Position numbers and translations under genes: made by a program. A stretch of DNA of 64,000 nt from Sinomonas sp. ASV322 (lineage in GTDB: Bacteria > Actinomycetota > Actinomycetes > Actinomycetales > Micrococcaceae): assembly GCF_030908245.1 (NCBI RefSeq), contig NZ_JAVFJJ010000003.1, positions 62,001 to 126,000 on the forward strand. Direction: 5' to 3'. Positions 42,752-49,869 of this stretch are shown here, in pieces. Position 1 is the first letter of the stretch. Each line of letters opens with the position of its first letter. The notes under the pieces were generated by a model. That model did no database searches, was not told the DNA's origin, and saw only the letters and a list, made by a program, of their open reading frames with translations.

Positions 42752-42763
42752 CACAATGCGGCG
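42752..42763 (+). promoter_or_regulatory. -10 box of the nitronate monooxygenase remnant
   Basis: CACAAT at 42752-42757, 6 nt, GTG 42764: leaderless spacing kept although the gene is broken. Confidence 0.4.
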
Positions 42764-43493
42764 GTGAGAACTCCGTTCACCGACCTCGTCGGCTGCAAAC
42801 TGCCCCTGCAGCTGGCGGCCCTCGGTGGCGTCGGAACCGCGGATCTGGCACAGGCGGTCGCGGGCGCAGGCGGTCTCGGCATGCTGCCGATGGGGCTCGG
42901 CCTGCCGTCTCATCCGGCGGGCGCACTGGGCATGGGGTTCCTGCTTCCCTACCTTCCGACGTTCGAGGGCATAGCCCTGCAGGCACGCGGGGCACGGGTA
43001 GTCGAATTCTTCTGGGGCGAGCCCGCGGCGGTGGCCGTGTCAGCCGGCCACGACGCCGGGGCGCTCGTCTCGTGGCAGGTCGGTTCCGCCGCGGAGGCCG
43101 CTCTGGCGGAGCAGGCGGGGTGCGATCTCGTGGCGGGTTCGTGACCTGATCGACGCGGGCGCGCACGCGGTGCGCATCGGCACGCGATTCCTCGCCGCGC
43201 GGGAGGCGGGGGTGCATCCCGAATACTTGGCGGCGCTGATCGCCGGAAGTGCCCGCGACACCGTGCTCACCGATCACTTCGATGACGACGGCGACTGGCC
43301 CGCAACCGTGCGCGTCATCAGGACCTCACTCGAGGGCGCTCGGTCCGTCGGCAACCGAAGCACCATGCCGGCGGCCAGGGGCTCCGACCACCCCGGGGCG
43401 ATGCCGTGGTACGCGGGTCTTTCGATCGACCATGTGCACAGGTCTCAGCCCGCGGCCGAGATCGTCGCCGAGCTGACGTCGCTGCTGGCCTGA
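42764..43493 (+). pseudogene. Nitronate monooxygenase with internal deletion and frameshift
   Basis: The first part (42764-43138) reads TPFTDLVGCKLPLQLAALGGVGT... up to AGCDLVAG, an FMN-binding nitronate monooxygenase N-terminus. It then stops at TGA 43142. In another frame from 43140 the protein resumes as RDLIDAGAHAVRIGTRFLAA...HPEYLAALIAGSARDTVLTD to a normal C-terminus. The central GTEAGGH and AAGGIG-type motifs of the family, about 40 residues, are missing, so the enzyme cannot be active. Confidence 0.8.
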
Positions 43494-43554
43494 GGTCCGG
43501 CAGGCTGGCGACTAGAGTCCTGTCTGTCATGAGGGCGCGGCCGCAGGCCGGCCC

Positions 43555-43899
43555 TTAGCTGGCGTGCCGGTGCTTGGCGAGGAGGAGGTGGATGGCCTCG
43601 CGCACGAGTTCGCTCTGGGAGCGCCCTGTTTCCCTGCGCAGGTGCTCGAACTGCTCGAACTCGCCCCGGGGGATCGCGCCACGCACGACGGGGGACTTCT
43701 CGCCCTTCTCGGCCCCGACGTGGGGTCGGCCCATCCGGATGGCCTTCTGGATGGCGCGCTCGCTGCCGTATTCGGCCAGCAGGAACGCGAGGCCGTCGGC
43801 TGCGGCCTCCGCCCCGATCTTGACGCGGCCAGCGGACTTCACCGGCATGGACTCGTCGGTCAGGCGGGCGGCGAGGTCTTCGTAGTACTGATCGCTCAT
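43555..43899 (-). CDS. Ribbon-helix-helix antitoxin-like protein
   Basis: 114 aa. The C-terminus has a CopG/RHH pattern (RGEFEQFEHLRRETGRSQSELVREAIHLLL). The N-terminus is acidic. It overlaps the preceding toxin-like gene by 4 nt (ATGA). Likely the DNA-binding antitoxin of the pair. Confidence 0.7.
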   Translation of the reverse strand: MSDQYYEDLAARLTDESMPVKSAGRVKIGAEAAADGLAFLLAEYGSERAIQKAIRMGRPHVGAEKGEKSPVVRGAIPRGEFEQFEHLRRETGRSQSELVREAIHLLLAKHRHAS

Positions 43900-44168
43900 T
43901 GCGGGTTCTCCTCTCGGTATCTGCGGTATTTAGGTCCGAGTTCCATTACGTGGAACACGATCGCCTCGCGGCCGTCGTCGAAGTGCTGGACCAGGATCTC
44001 GAGTTCGCGGCGGCTCTGCGGGTGAGGGCGGCCGATGTACAGCTTGATGTACCCCTCGGGCGTTGCGTCGTCCAGGGCGTCGGTGTAGCTCGCGTTCAGG
44101 ATTGCGCTGATCGCCTCTGCGCGGGGGATGCCGTGCTTATCCGTCGACGGTTTCCAGATTGGGGCCAC
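43896..44168 (-). CDS. Toxin-like protein paired with an RHH antitoxin (BrnT-like)
   Basis: 90 aa. The order toxin first, RHH antitoxin second, size, and the C-terminal pattern EAIVFHVMELGPKYRRYR resemble BrnT/RelE-like RNases, but the match is loose. An N-terminal segment HGIPRAEAISAILNA is helical. GTG 44168 is 6 nt after TAGTGT (leaderless). Function inferred from the pair. Confidence 0.6.
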   Translation of the reverse strand: MAPIWKPSTDKHGIPRAEAISAILNASYTDALDDATPEGYIKLYIGRPHPQSRRELEILVQHFDDGREAIVFHVMELGPKYRRYREENPQ

Positions 44169-44174
44169 GTGACC

Positions 44175-44180
44175 ACACTA
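44175..44180 (-). promoter_or_regulatory. -10 box of the toxin/RHH operon
   Basis: TAGTGT on the minus strand, 6 nt before GTG 44168. Confidence 0.5.
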
Positions 44181-44421
44181 GTTAAGGAAGGCGCTAAAGT
44201 ATAGCCGTTTAGGTTGGCTCCCCTGGCGCGCCCCGATCGCGCAGGCGAACCAGTCATCGTGATGCGCATTTCGGAATCGGGAGAGAGAGACCGTGCCGTG
44301 CGCTACGATCTTGGGTGCTCGGCCGACGCCGCGGCCAATGAGTCGAATTGCCGAGTCGTCTGGCGCGCCCCTTCGTTGCGGAGCAAGGGGCGCCGGGTCA
44401 CATGACAGGCCGTCGGAACTC

Positions 44422-44452
44422 TTGACAATGCGTTTAGCACTTGCTTCGTAAT
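44422..44452 (+). promoter_or_regulatory. Promoter of the PH-like membrane protein gene
   Basis: Perfect -35 TTGACA (44422-44427), 19-nt spacer, CGTAAT (44447-44452). Confidence 0.45.
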
Positions 44453-44492
44453 CTGGGTGGCGGTGCCTGCCGCTCGGGAGTTGGGGGATGCA

Positions 44493-45089
44493 ATGGGCGC
44501 GAATGGCCAGCGCAAGGTGCTGCGAGCACAGTCCAGCCGCAGTTCCGCGAGCTTTGTCTGGGTGGCGTGCTGTGCTTTTGTCGGTGTCTCGATCGTCTCG
44601 GGCGGCGACAGTCGACTGCTGCGGTTCGGGCACTGGGTGGGCCTGGCTGCGTGGGCCGCGTTTGCGGTCCTGTGGCGGCCTTGCATCATCGTGGACGCCG
44701 ATGACCTGACGATGATCAATGTTCTGAAGACACACCGGATCCCCTTTGCCCGAATCACCGATCTGAAAGTGGGCATGACAGTGTCGGTAGAGGCAGGTGG
44801 CAGACGATACTCGAGCTGGGGCGCCCCCATGCCCCGGAGCGCCTACAGCGCGGGGCTGGATCTCGGGGAGCGGAGCCAGATCCAAGTCATGACACCGACC
44901 AATGAAAGGCTGAGGGCCACAAGCGCTGCCGACCCCGCCCGAGACTCGATCCGCCGGGCATGGGAGGATGCGAAGCGTAGCCCGTCGACCCACGACGACG
45001 AATCCCTGACATCATCGACATGGAATGCCGCGAGCCTTGTCGTCGGCGCCGTCTGCCTGCTGCTGATCGGGGTCACCACGGTCCTCTGA
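44493..45089 (+). CDS. Membrane protein with a bacterial PH-like domain
   Basis: 198 aa. Two N-terminal spans (about 23-60), then a small beta-rich domain (CIIVDADDLTMINVLKTHRIPFARITDLKVGMTVSVEAGGRRYSSWGAP) of the bPH_6 type, then a charged stretch and a C-terminal span. GGGGGATG lies ahead of ATG 44493. Common in Micrococcaceae; function unknown. Confidence 0.65.
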   Translation: MGANGQRKVLRAQSSRSSASFVWVACCAFVGVSIVSGGDSRLLRFGHWVGLAAWAAFAVLWRPCIIVDADDLTMINVLKTHRIPFARITDLKVGMTVSVEAGGRRYSSWGAPMPRSAYSAGLDLGERSQIQVMTPTNERLRATSAADPARDSIRRAWEDAKRSPSTHDDESLTSSTWNAASLVVGAVCLLLIGVTTVL

Positions 45090-45148
45090 GAGATCGGCTA
45101 TTCGGACAGGGGAGGCGAGCGGTCTCGCCTTTCTGGGGGCGCCGCGGC

Positions 45149-45331
45149 TCACAGCTTCGTGAGATCGGGTCAATGCTCGCTGCCTTCGCCTCGTGTGGCT
45201 TCGACGTTGAACAAATCGTCGAGCCCGATCCGCTCCCCTCCATGGCGGAAATCGACCCCCAAAGCTACACGCAGCTCACCCGCTGCCCCGCGTTCATCCT
45301 CTTCTCACTGAAGAAGCGCCAGGGCGCCTAA
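45149..45331 (+). pseudogene. C-terminal remnant of a class I methyltransferase
   Basis: About 60 residues ending in MLAAFASCGFDVEQIVEPDPL...IDPQSYTQLTRCPAFILFSL, the usual last part of a SAM-dependent methyltransferase. No start or SAM-binding region remains; the preceding 50 nt belong to the membrane protein gene's 3' flank. Nothing recognisable lies between here and 45456. Confidence 0.65.
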
Positions 45332-45455
45332 AGCAGCCGGTCCGCCAAAGAAGCGGCGACCGATCCCAGCCCTAGACCGCAGTCCGCTTCGCCGACCACG
45401 CCGCATTGCGGATCCGCTTGCGGACGCGACGCCTACGAGGTCGCGGTCTCTCCTT

Positions 45456-45845
45456 CTAGACGTCGACGCGATAGTTCAGCGCGAGGTCGGCAGCGTTTTG
45501 GCCACGGATGCCCCAATTGAGCTTTGGCGTCTCGGTGATGGTGATCTCTAGGCTGTGGGGGCTGACGCCGGCCTTTGCCTCAACCCGAGCGAAGAGCTCG
45601 GCGATGAGAGCCCGTTTGGCCGCGTCAGTTCGACCTTCGAACATCGAGATTTCGATGATCGTGTACTCCTCGCCCCTGTCATCCGGGTAGATGAAATCGA
45701 ACGCATCCAGGGCGATGAAGCGCTGGAATTTCTTCTCGGGCGGGTATTCCAGCGCGACCATGATCGCCTCGTGGATCGCCTCGGACAAAGCTAAACGGCG
45801 CTGCTCGAGCGAGCCGCGCCTCCCGTACACGACAACCTGAGCCAC
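45456..45845 (-). CDS. Tautomerase-family protein
   Basis: 129 aa, beginning with the mutase-type MAQVVVYGRRGSLEQRRLALSEAIHEA. The fold repeats twice in this subgroup; the usual N-terminal catalytic Pro is replaced by Ala2, so it may not be a classical 4-oxalocrotonate tautomerase. EITITETPKLNWGIRG is the second half-site. GTG 45845 is 6 nt after TAGTCT. Single gene. Confidence 0.75.
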   Translation of the reverse strand: MAQVVVYGRRGSLEQRRLALSEAIHEAIMVALEYPPEKKFQRFIALDAFDFIYPDDRGEEYTIIEISMFEGRTDAAKRALIAELFARVEAKAGVSPHSLEITITETPKLNWGIRGQNAADLALNYRVDV

Positions 45846-45851
45846 GCAGCC

Positions 45852-45857
45852 AGACTA
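45852..45857 (-). promoter_or_regulatory. -10 box of the tautomerase gene
   Basis: TAGTCT on the minus strand, 6 nt before GTG 45845. Confidence 0.5.
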
Positions 45858-45977
45858 CCGGCGCACATGCGTCGAGCTCGAGCCGGCAAGCTCGCCGTCC
45901 ACGGCGCCGCCCGCCTGGGCGGGGCGGACATCACCGCTCACAGAGCGCCGCCACGGGACGATCACATCCCTACAAGC

Positions 45978-46018
45978 AGCGAAAGGGCCCGACCGGGAAC
46001 CGGTCGAGCCCTTTCGCT
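45978..46018 (-). terminator. Terminator of the kdgK-iclR-ridA operon
   Basis: 19-bp stem (45978-45996 with 46000-46018), one mismatch, GAA loop. It lies 50 nt past the ridA stop on the minus strand. Confidence 0.75.
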
Positions 46019-46067
46019 GGTGAGCGCGGCGACCGCGCTCAGTGCGCAGGAACGTCGTCGAGCGCGA

Positions 46068-46469
46068 TTACTCCGTCACGGCGAGCGCGTCGATCTCGAC
46101 GAGCATGACCTCGTGCGGGAGGTCGACGAAGACGGTCGTGCGGCTCGGGAGCTGCCCGCTCGGGACGTTCTCGGCGATGAACTCGGCGTAGACCTCGTTC
46201 ATCGCGGGGAAGTCATCGCGCTTCGTGAGGTACACGCGGAACATCATGACGTCCTCGACCGAGGAGCCGCCCGCCTCCAGGATCGCCTTGACGTTCTCGA
46301 GTGTGCGGCGAGTCTGGACCTTGACGTCGCCCTCGCCGATGTACTGGTTCGTCGCGGGATCCATGGGGCCCTGGCCCGAGACCTGGAACAGGCCCCCCTT
46401 CTTGACGCCCTGCGAGAAGGTGTGTGCGGGGGCCGGGGCGTTCTCGGTGAGGACGATTGACTTGCTCAT
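46068..46469 (-). CDS. ridA: RidA family imine deaminase
   Basis: 133 aa with the RidA core: FSQGVKKGGLFQVSGQ, TRRTLENVKAILEAGGSSVEDV, and SRTTVFVDLP with the key Arg. It hydrolyses enamines/imines released by PLP enzymes. It overlaps iclR by 4 nt and lies in the operon divergent from a PLP deaminase gene (48408), whose imine product it would clear. Confidence 0.88.
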   Translation of the reverse strand: MSKSIVLTENAPAPAHTFSQGVKKGGLFQVSGQGPMDPATNQYIGEGDVKVQTRRTLENVKAILEAGGSSVEDVMMFRVYLTKRDDFPAMNEVYAEFIAENVPSGQLPSRTTVFVDLPHEVMLVEIDALAVTE

Positions 46470-47227
46470 GATGGGTTCCTTTCGGGGTTGATCCAGCCGA
46501 GGTCCTGTGAGATGGCCTCGGTGCAGGCGGTCAGCGGGGGGACGAGGGCGAGGAGGCCCTCGTGGTCAAGGAGGACCATGGGAACGGAGCACGACGCCGC
46601 CGCGACGACGTGGCCGCTCGCGTCACGGATGGGCGCCGCGACGCAGTGCACGAATTCCTCGTGCTCGGAGTCGTCGATGGCCCATCCTTGCGCGGCCACG
46701 CGGTCGAGCTCGGCGAGGAGGGCGTCGGGCGTCATGATCGTGCGTTCGGTGAACTTCCGGTAGTCGATCGATGCGGCGATGGCCTCGCGCCTCGCGGGCG
46801 GCAGGTCGGCGAGGAGGACCTTCGACACGGCCGCCGCGTTGAGCGCCGCCGTGAGCCCGATCCGCGAGTACATGCGCACCGGCTGCCGCGATTCGAGCTT
46901 GTCGATGTATGTCACGTCCGAGCCCTCGAAGGCCGCAAGGTGGATCGTGTGGCCCGTGAGCTCGTTGAGCTTGGCGAGGTGCGGCCGCGCCGCGGCGCGG
47001 ACGTCGCGCTGTTCGAGGGCGAGCGAGGAGAGCTCGAAGAGCTTGGGCCCGAGGCGGTAGCGCTGCTGCGCGTCGCGGACCACGAAGCGCTTCTCCTCGA
47101 GGCTGTGCAGGAGGCGCATGACGGTCGTCTTGTGGACGGTCGCGCGGGACGCGAGCTCGTCGAGGCTCGCGGGCCCGGCTGCGAGTTCGCCCAGGAGGTC
47201 GAGCGCGCGGAGGAGGCTCTGGCTCAT
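46466..47227 (-). CDS. IclR family regulator
   Basis: 253 aa. Winged helix at the N-terminus (LDLLGELAAGPASLDELASRATVHKTTVMRLLHSLEEKRFV) and the IclR effector domain (GHTIHLAAFEGSDVTYIDKLES, AALNAAAVSKVLLADLP, WAIDDSEHEEFVHCVAAPI). It sits in the kdgK-iclR-ridA operon; TTGCAA-type half-sites in the divergent promoter (48357-48384) are the likely operator. Effector probably a sugar acid or KDG. Confidence 0.9.
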   Translation of the reverse strand: MSQSLLRALDLLGELAAGPASLDELASRATVHKTTVMRLLHSLEEKRFVVRDAQQRYRLGPKLFELSSLALEQRDVRAAARPHLAKLNELTGHTIHLAAFEGSDVTYIDKLESRQPVRMYSRIGLTAALNAAAVSKVLLADLPPARREAIAASIDYRKFTERTIMTPDALLAELDRVAAQGWAIDDSEHEEFVHCVAAPIRDASGHVVAAASCSVPMVLLDHEGLLALVPPLTACTEAISQDLGWINPERNPS

Positions 47228-47235
47228 AGCGGCAC

Positions 47236-48267
47236 CTAGCCGTCGTGCCGAGCGCCCTGAGCCGCACCCTGCCGCGCGCCGCCGATGGCAAAGCCCGCCC
47301 GGGAGACCGTCGTCGTCGCCCATTCGTCCTCGGAGCAGCCCAGGACGCGCTCGAGCGTCGCTGCGTCGGGGAGCGGCCCACGATCCCCGCCCACGGTGAG
47401 GGTGCATGCGGCGGCAACGTGGCCGCGGCGGAGGCTTTCCCGCTGTCCGAGCCCGAACAGGACGCCGCTCAAGTACCCCGCGGCGAAGGAATCCCCCGCG
47501 CCGACGGGCTCGACGACGTCGACCGCGAGGGCCGGGACTTCCGCGCGTCGCCCGCCGCGCTCGAGCGCGATCGCGCTTGTGGCCTCGTTCTTGACGACGA
47601 CGACGTCGGGTCCCGGGAGGAGCCGCCGCAGCTCGGCCTCGTCCCCGGTCCCGAACGCGTGCTCGGCCTCGTCCCGGCCGACGAGCACGATGTCCGCGAG
47701 GTTCGCGAGGCGCCGCAGGGCGCCCGAGTCCCGCCCGGCCCACAGGGGGGCCCGCCAGTTGACGTCGAAGCTCACGCGAGCTGAGCTTCGGGGCCGGGTG
47801 AGGAGCGCTTCGAGGAGCGCGAGGCAATCGTCGGAGAGAGCGGCCGTGATGCCGCTCACGTGAATGAGCGACGCGCGGTCGAGCAGCTCGGCGACGCGAG
47901 GATCCGCGAGCAGTTCGGGACCCATCGCCGAGGCGGCGGATCCCCGGCGGTAGTAGATGACGGAGGCGGGAGCCTCGTCGGTCGCCGGGACCTTGACATA
48001 GAGGCCCGTGGGCCGCGACGCGTCGACTTCGACGCCCGCGACCCCGACACCGTGCTCCGAGAGCTCCGCGAGGATGCGGCTGCCGAATCCGTCCCGGCCG
48101 ACTCGGCTGATCCACTGCACGTCAAGGCCCATCGCGGCGAGGCCCAGGGCGACGTTGGATTCGGCGCCGCCATTGCTGAGCCGAAGGCTCTCGGCGCGCT
48201 CGAGGGACGTGCCGGCTTCGGGGGTCAGCATGGCCATGGTCTCGCCTATGCACACGGCTGTCAGCAT
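47236..48267 (-). CDS. kdgK: 2-keto-3-deoxygluconate kinase-type PfkB sugar kinase
   Basis: 343 aa. PfkB signatures: GGAESNVALGLAAMG near the N-terminus and EPVGAGDSFAAGYLSGVLFG with the catalytic Asp. IYYRRGSAASAM is typical of KDG kinases. The KDPG aldolase gene in the divergent operon uses its product, supporting the assignment. First gene of the minus-strand operon. Confidence 0.85.
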   Translation of the reverse strand: MLTAVCIGETMAMLTPEAGTSLERAESLRLSNGGAESNVALGLAAMGLDVQWISRVGRDGFGSRILAELSEHGVGVAGVEVDASRPTGLYVKVPATDEAPASVIYYRRGSAASAMGPELLADPRVAELLDRASLIHVSGITAALSDDCLALLEALLTRPRSSARVSFDVNWRAPLWAGRDSGALRRLANLADIVLVGRDEAEHAFGTGDEAELRRLLPGPDVVVVKNEATSAIALERGGRRAEVPALAVDVVEPVGAGDSFAAGYLSGVLFGLGQRESLRRGHVAAACTLTVGGDRGPLPDAATLERVLGCSEDEWATTTVSRAGFAIGGARQGAAQGARHDG

Positions 48268-48313
48268 CCGGACTCTGCGCTCCTCGTCGGCTCGATGGGG
48301 GAACAGCGCAACC

Positions 48314-48343
48314 TTGACGCCGATTCCGATCCGATGCTAAACA
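48314..48343 (+). promoter_or_regulatory. Candidate promoter of the deaminase operon
   Basis: TTGACG (48314-48319), 18-nt spacer, TAAACA (48338-48343). The IclR-type sites at 48357 would lie just downstream of the transcription start. Confidence 0.45.
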
Positions 48344-48356
48344 AGATAGCGCGCCC

Positions 48357-48384
48357 TTTGCAACTATGATTGCAAATTATGCAA
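48357..48384. promoter_or_regulatory. IclR-type operator with three TTGCAA half-sites
   Basis: TTTGCAA (48357-48363) and TTGCAAA (48370-48376) form an inverted pair with a 6-bp gap; TTGCA (48370-48374) also pairs with TGCAA (48380-48384) over 5 bp. This AT-rich block is the only one in the divergent region. Confidence 0.65.
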
Positions 48385-48407
48385 CGATGCTGACGGAAGG
48401 ATCCAGC

Positions 48408-49859
48408 GTGACGACGTCCCCCACGACCGCCGGCCCCACGGCGAGCGGCCCCACACCGATCGACGCCCGTGCGGTCGCGGCCCTCGGCTCCGAGGTGCTC
48501 GACTGGCGGCACAAGTCCGTTCCCGCAGCCTTCCACGGCCAGACGGCCGCCGCATTCGCGGCGTCACGCGAGCCCCTTGGGGCGCTCCAGACGCCCCTCC
48601 TCACTCTCGACTCCTCGGCCCTCGAGGGCAACCTCGCGCGCTTCGCGAGGTGGTGCCGCGAGCACGGCGTGCTCGTGGCCCCGCACGGCAAGACCACGAT
48701 GTCGCCCCAGCTCTGGGCGCGTCAGCTCGAGCTCGGCGCGTGGGGCATCACGCTAGCCAACGCGGCGCAACTCCGCGTCGCGCGCCACTTCGGCGTCCAG
48801 CGCCTCATGCTCGCCAACAGCCTGACCGACCCGCAAGCCATCCGCTGGGCCGCGGGCGAGGTCCGCGCTGGAGCCGAGATCATCTCGTGGGTCGACTCGA
48901 CGCGCACGGTCGAGCTCCTCGAATCCGTGCTCGCAGACGCAAGCCCAGCGGCACGAACAGTTCTCGACGTCGTCGTCGAACTCGGCGGAGCCAGCGGGCG
49001 CACGGGCGCGCGCACGGCCGAGGAAGCGCTCGACGTCGCCCGCGCGGCCGCCGCGGCGCCGCATCTGCGCGTCGTGGGCGTGGGCGGCTACGAGGGCGCG
49101 CTCGCCCACACCGCGGACGACGCCGGCCTTGCCGCCGTCCGCGCCTACCTCGCCTCCGTGCGGTCCCTCCATGAGAAGCTCCTCGCCGAGGGACTGTACG
49201 GCTCGGACTCGGTCATCGTGACGGCGGGCGGCAGCGCCTACTTCGACGACGTCGTCGAGATCCTCGCGCCGTGCAGCACCGCGGGCGACGGCGGTGCGGG
49301 CGACGGCGGGGCGCACCACCGGGCGGCGCCGCGCGTGGACGTGGCCGATTCCCTCGCGACCGATGGCGGGGCGCACCACCGGGCGGCGCCGCGCGTAGAT
49401 GTTGTGCTTCGCAGCGGCGCCTACCTCATCCATGACGACGGCTTCTACCGCGGCATCTCGCCGTTCTCGCGCACCGATCCGGACGCCGAGACGGCGTTCC
49501 ACTCGGCCATGCACGCGTGGGCGCGCGTCGTCTCCCAGCCGGAGCCGGGCCTCGCGATCCTCGACGCCGGCAAGCGCGATCTGTCCGTCGATGAGGGACT
49601 CCCTGTTCCCCAGCTCATCGGCGCCGGCCTCGGCACAGCGATGCGGACGCTCGACGGCGCGTGGATCACCGCCGTCAACGACCAGCACGCGTTCATGTCC
49701 TTCGATCCCGCCGAGTCGGTCCGCCCCGGCGACGTCGTGCGGCTCGGCCTGTCGCATCCGTGCACGGCGCTCGACAAGTGGACCCTCATCCCCGTCATCG
49801 ACTCGGCCGCCTCGCCGCAGGACGCCGTCGTCGTGGGTACCGTCCGGACCTTCTTCTAA
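48408..49859 (+). CDS. PLP- and zinc-dependent D-serine-dehydratase-like deaminase (D-glucosaminate type)
   Basis: 483 aa, alanine-racemase fold type III. The PLP Lys is Lys95 in APHGKTTMSPQ, and the C-terminal metal motif H450-x-C452 in LSHPCTALDKW is that of zinc-dependent D-serine dehydratases, so elimination of ammonia rather than aldol cleavage is likely. With a deacylase, KDG kinase and KDPG aldolase around it, D-glucosaminate or a similar 2-amino-sugar acid is the best guess for the substrate, giving 2-keto-3-deoxygluconate. Residues about 299-332 are a 60-bp in-frame repeat insert (DGGAHHRAAPRVDV twice). GTG 48408 has GGAAGGA 6 nt ahead. Confidence 0.75.
   Translation: MTTSPTTAGPTASGPTPIDARAVAALGSEVLDWRHKSVPAAFHGQTAAAFAASREPLGALQTPLLTLDSSALEGNLARFARWCREHGVLVAPHGKTTMSPQLWARQLELGAWGITLANAAQLRVARHFGVQRLMLANSLTDPQAIRWAAGEVRAGAEIISWVDSTRTVELLESVLADASPAARTVLDVVVELGGASGRTGARTAEEALDVARAAAAAPHLRVVGVGGYEGALAHTADDAGLAAVRAYLASVRSLHEKLLAEGLYGSDSVIVTAGGSAYFDDVVEILAPCSTAGDGGAGDGGAHHRAAPRVDVADSLATDGGAHHRAAPRVDVVLRSGAYLIHDDGFYRGISPFSRTDPDAETAFHSAMHAWARVVSQPEPGLAILDAGKRDLSVDEGLPVPQLIGAGLGTAMRTLDGAWITAVNDQHAFMSFDPAESVRPGDVVRLGLSHPCTALDKWTLIPVIDSAASPQDAVVVGTVRTFF
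49302..49403. repeat. 60-bp-period in-frame repeat in the deaminase gene
   Basis: About 42 bp (49302-49343) return at 49362-49403 with only a few, mostly silent, changes; period 60 bp = 20 codons. The insert lies just before the conserved strand VDVVLRSGAYLIHDD. Confidence 0.85.
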
Positions 49860-49869
49860 AGGCACTCCC

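Larger units (their letters stand above)
44169..44492. other. Intergenic region, 324 bp
   Basis: Holds the toxin promoter (44175-44180, minus) and a plus-strand promoter (44422-44452). The rest shows no gene, repeat or hairpin that I can support. Confidence 0.4.

Noticed and set aside
48408-49859. D-threonine aldolase as the function of the PLP enzyme
   Set aside because: The H-x-C metal motif near the C-terminus and the gene context favour a D-serine-dehydratase-like elimination.
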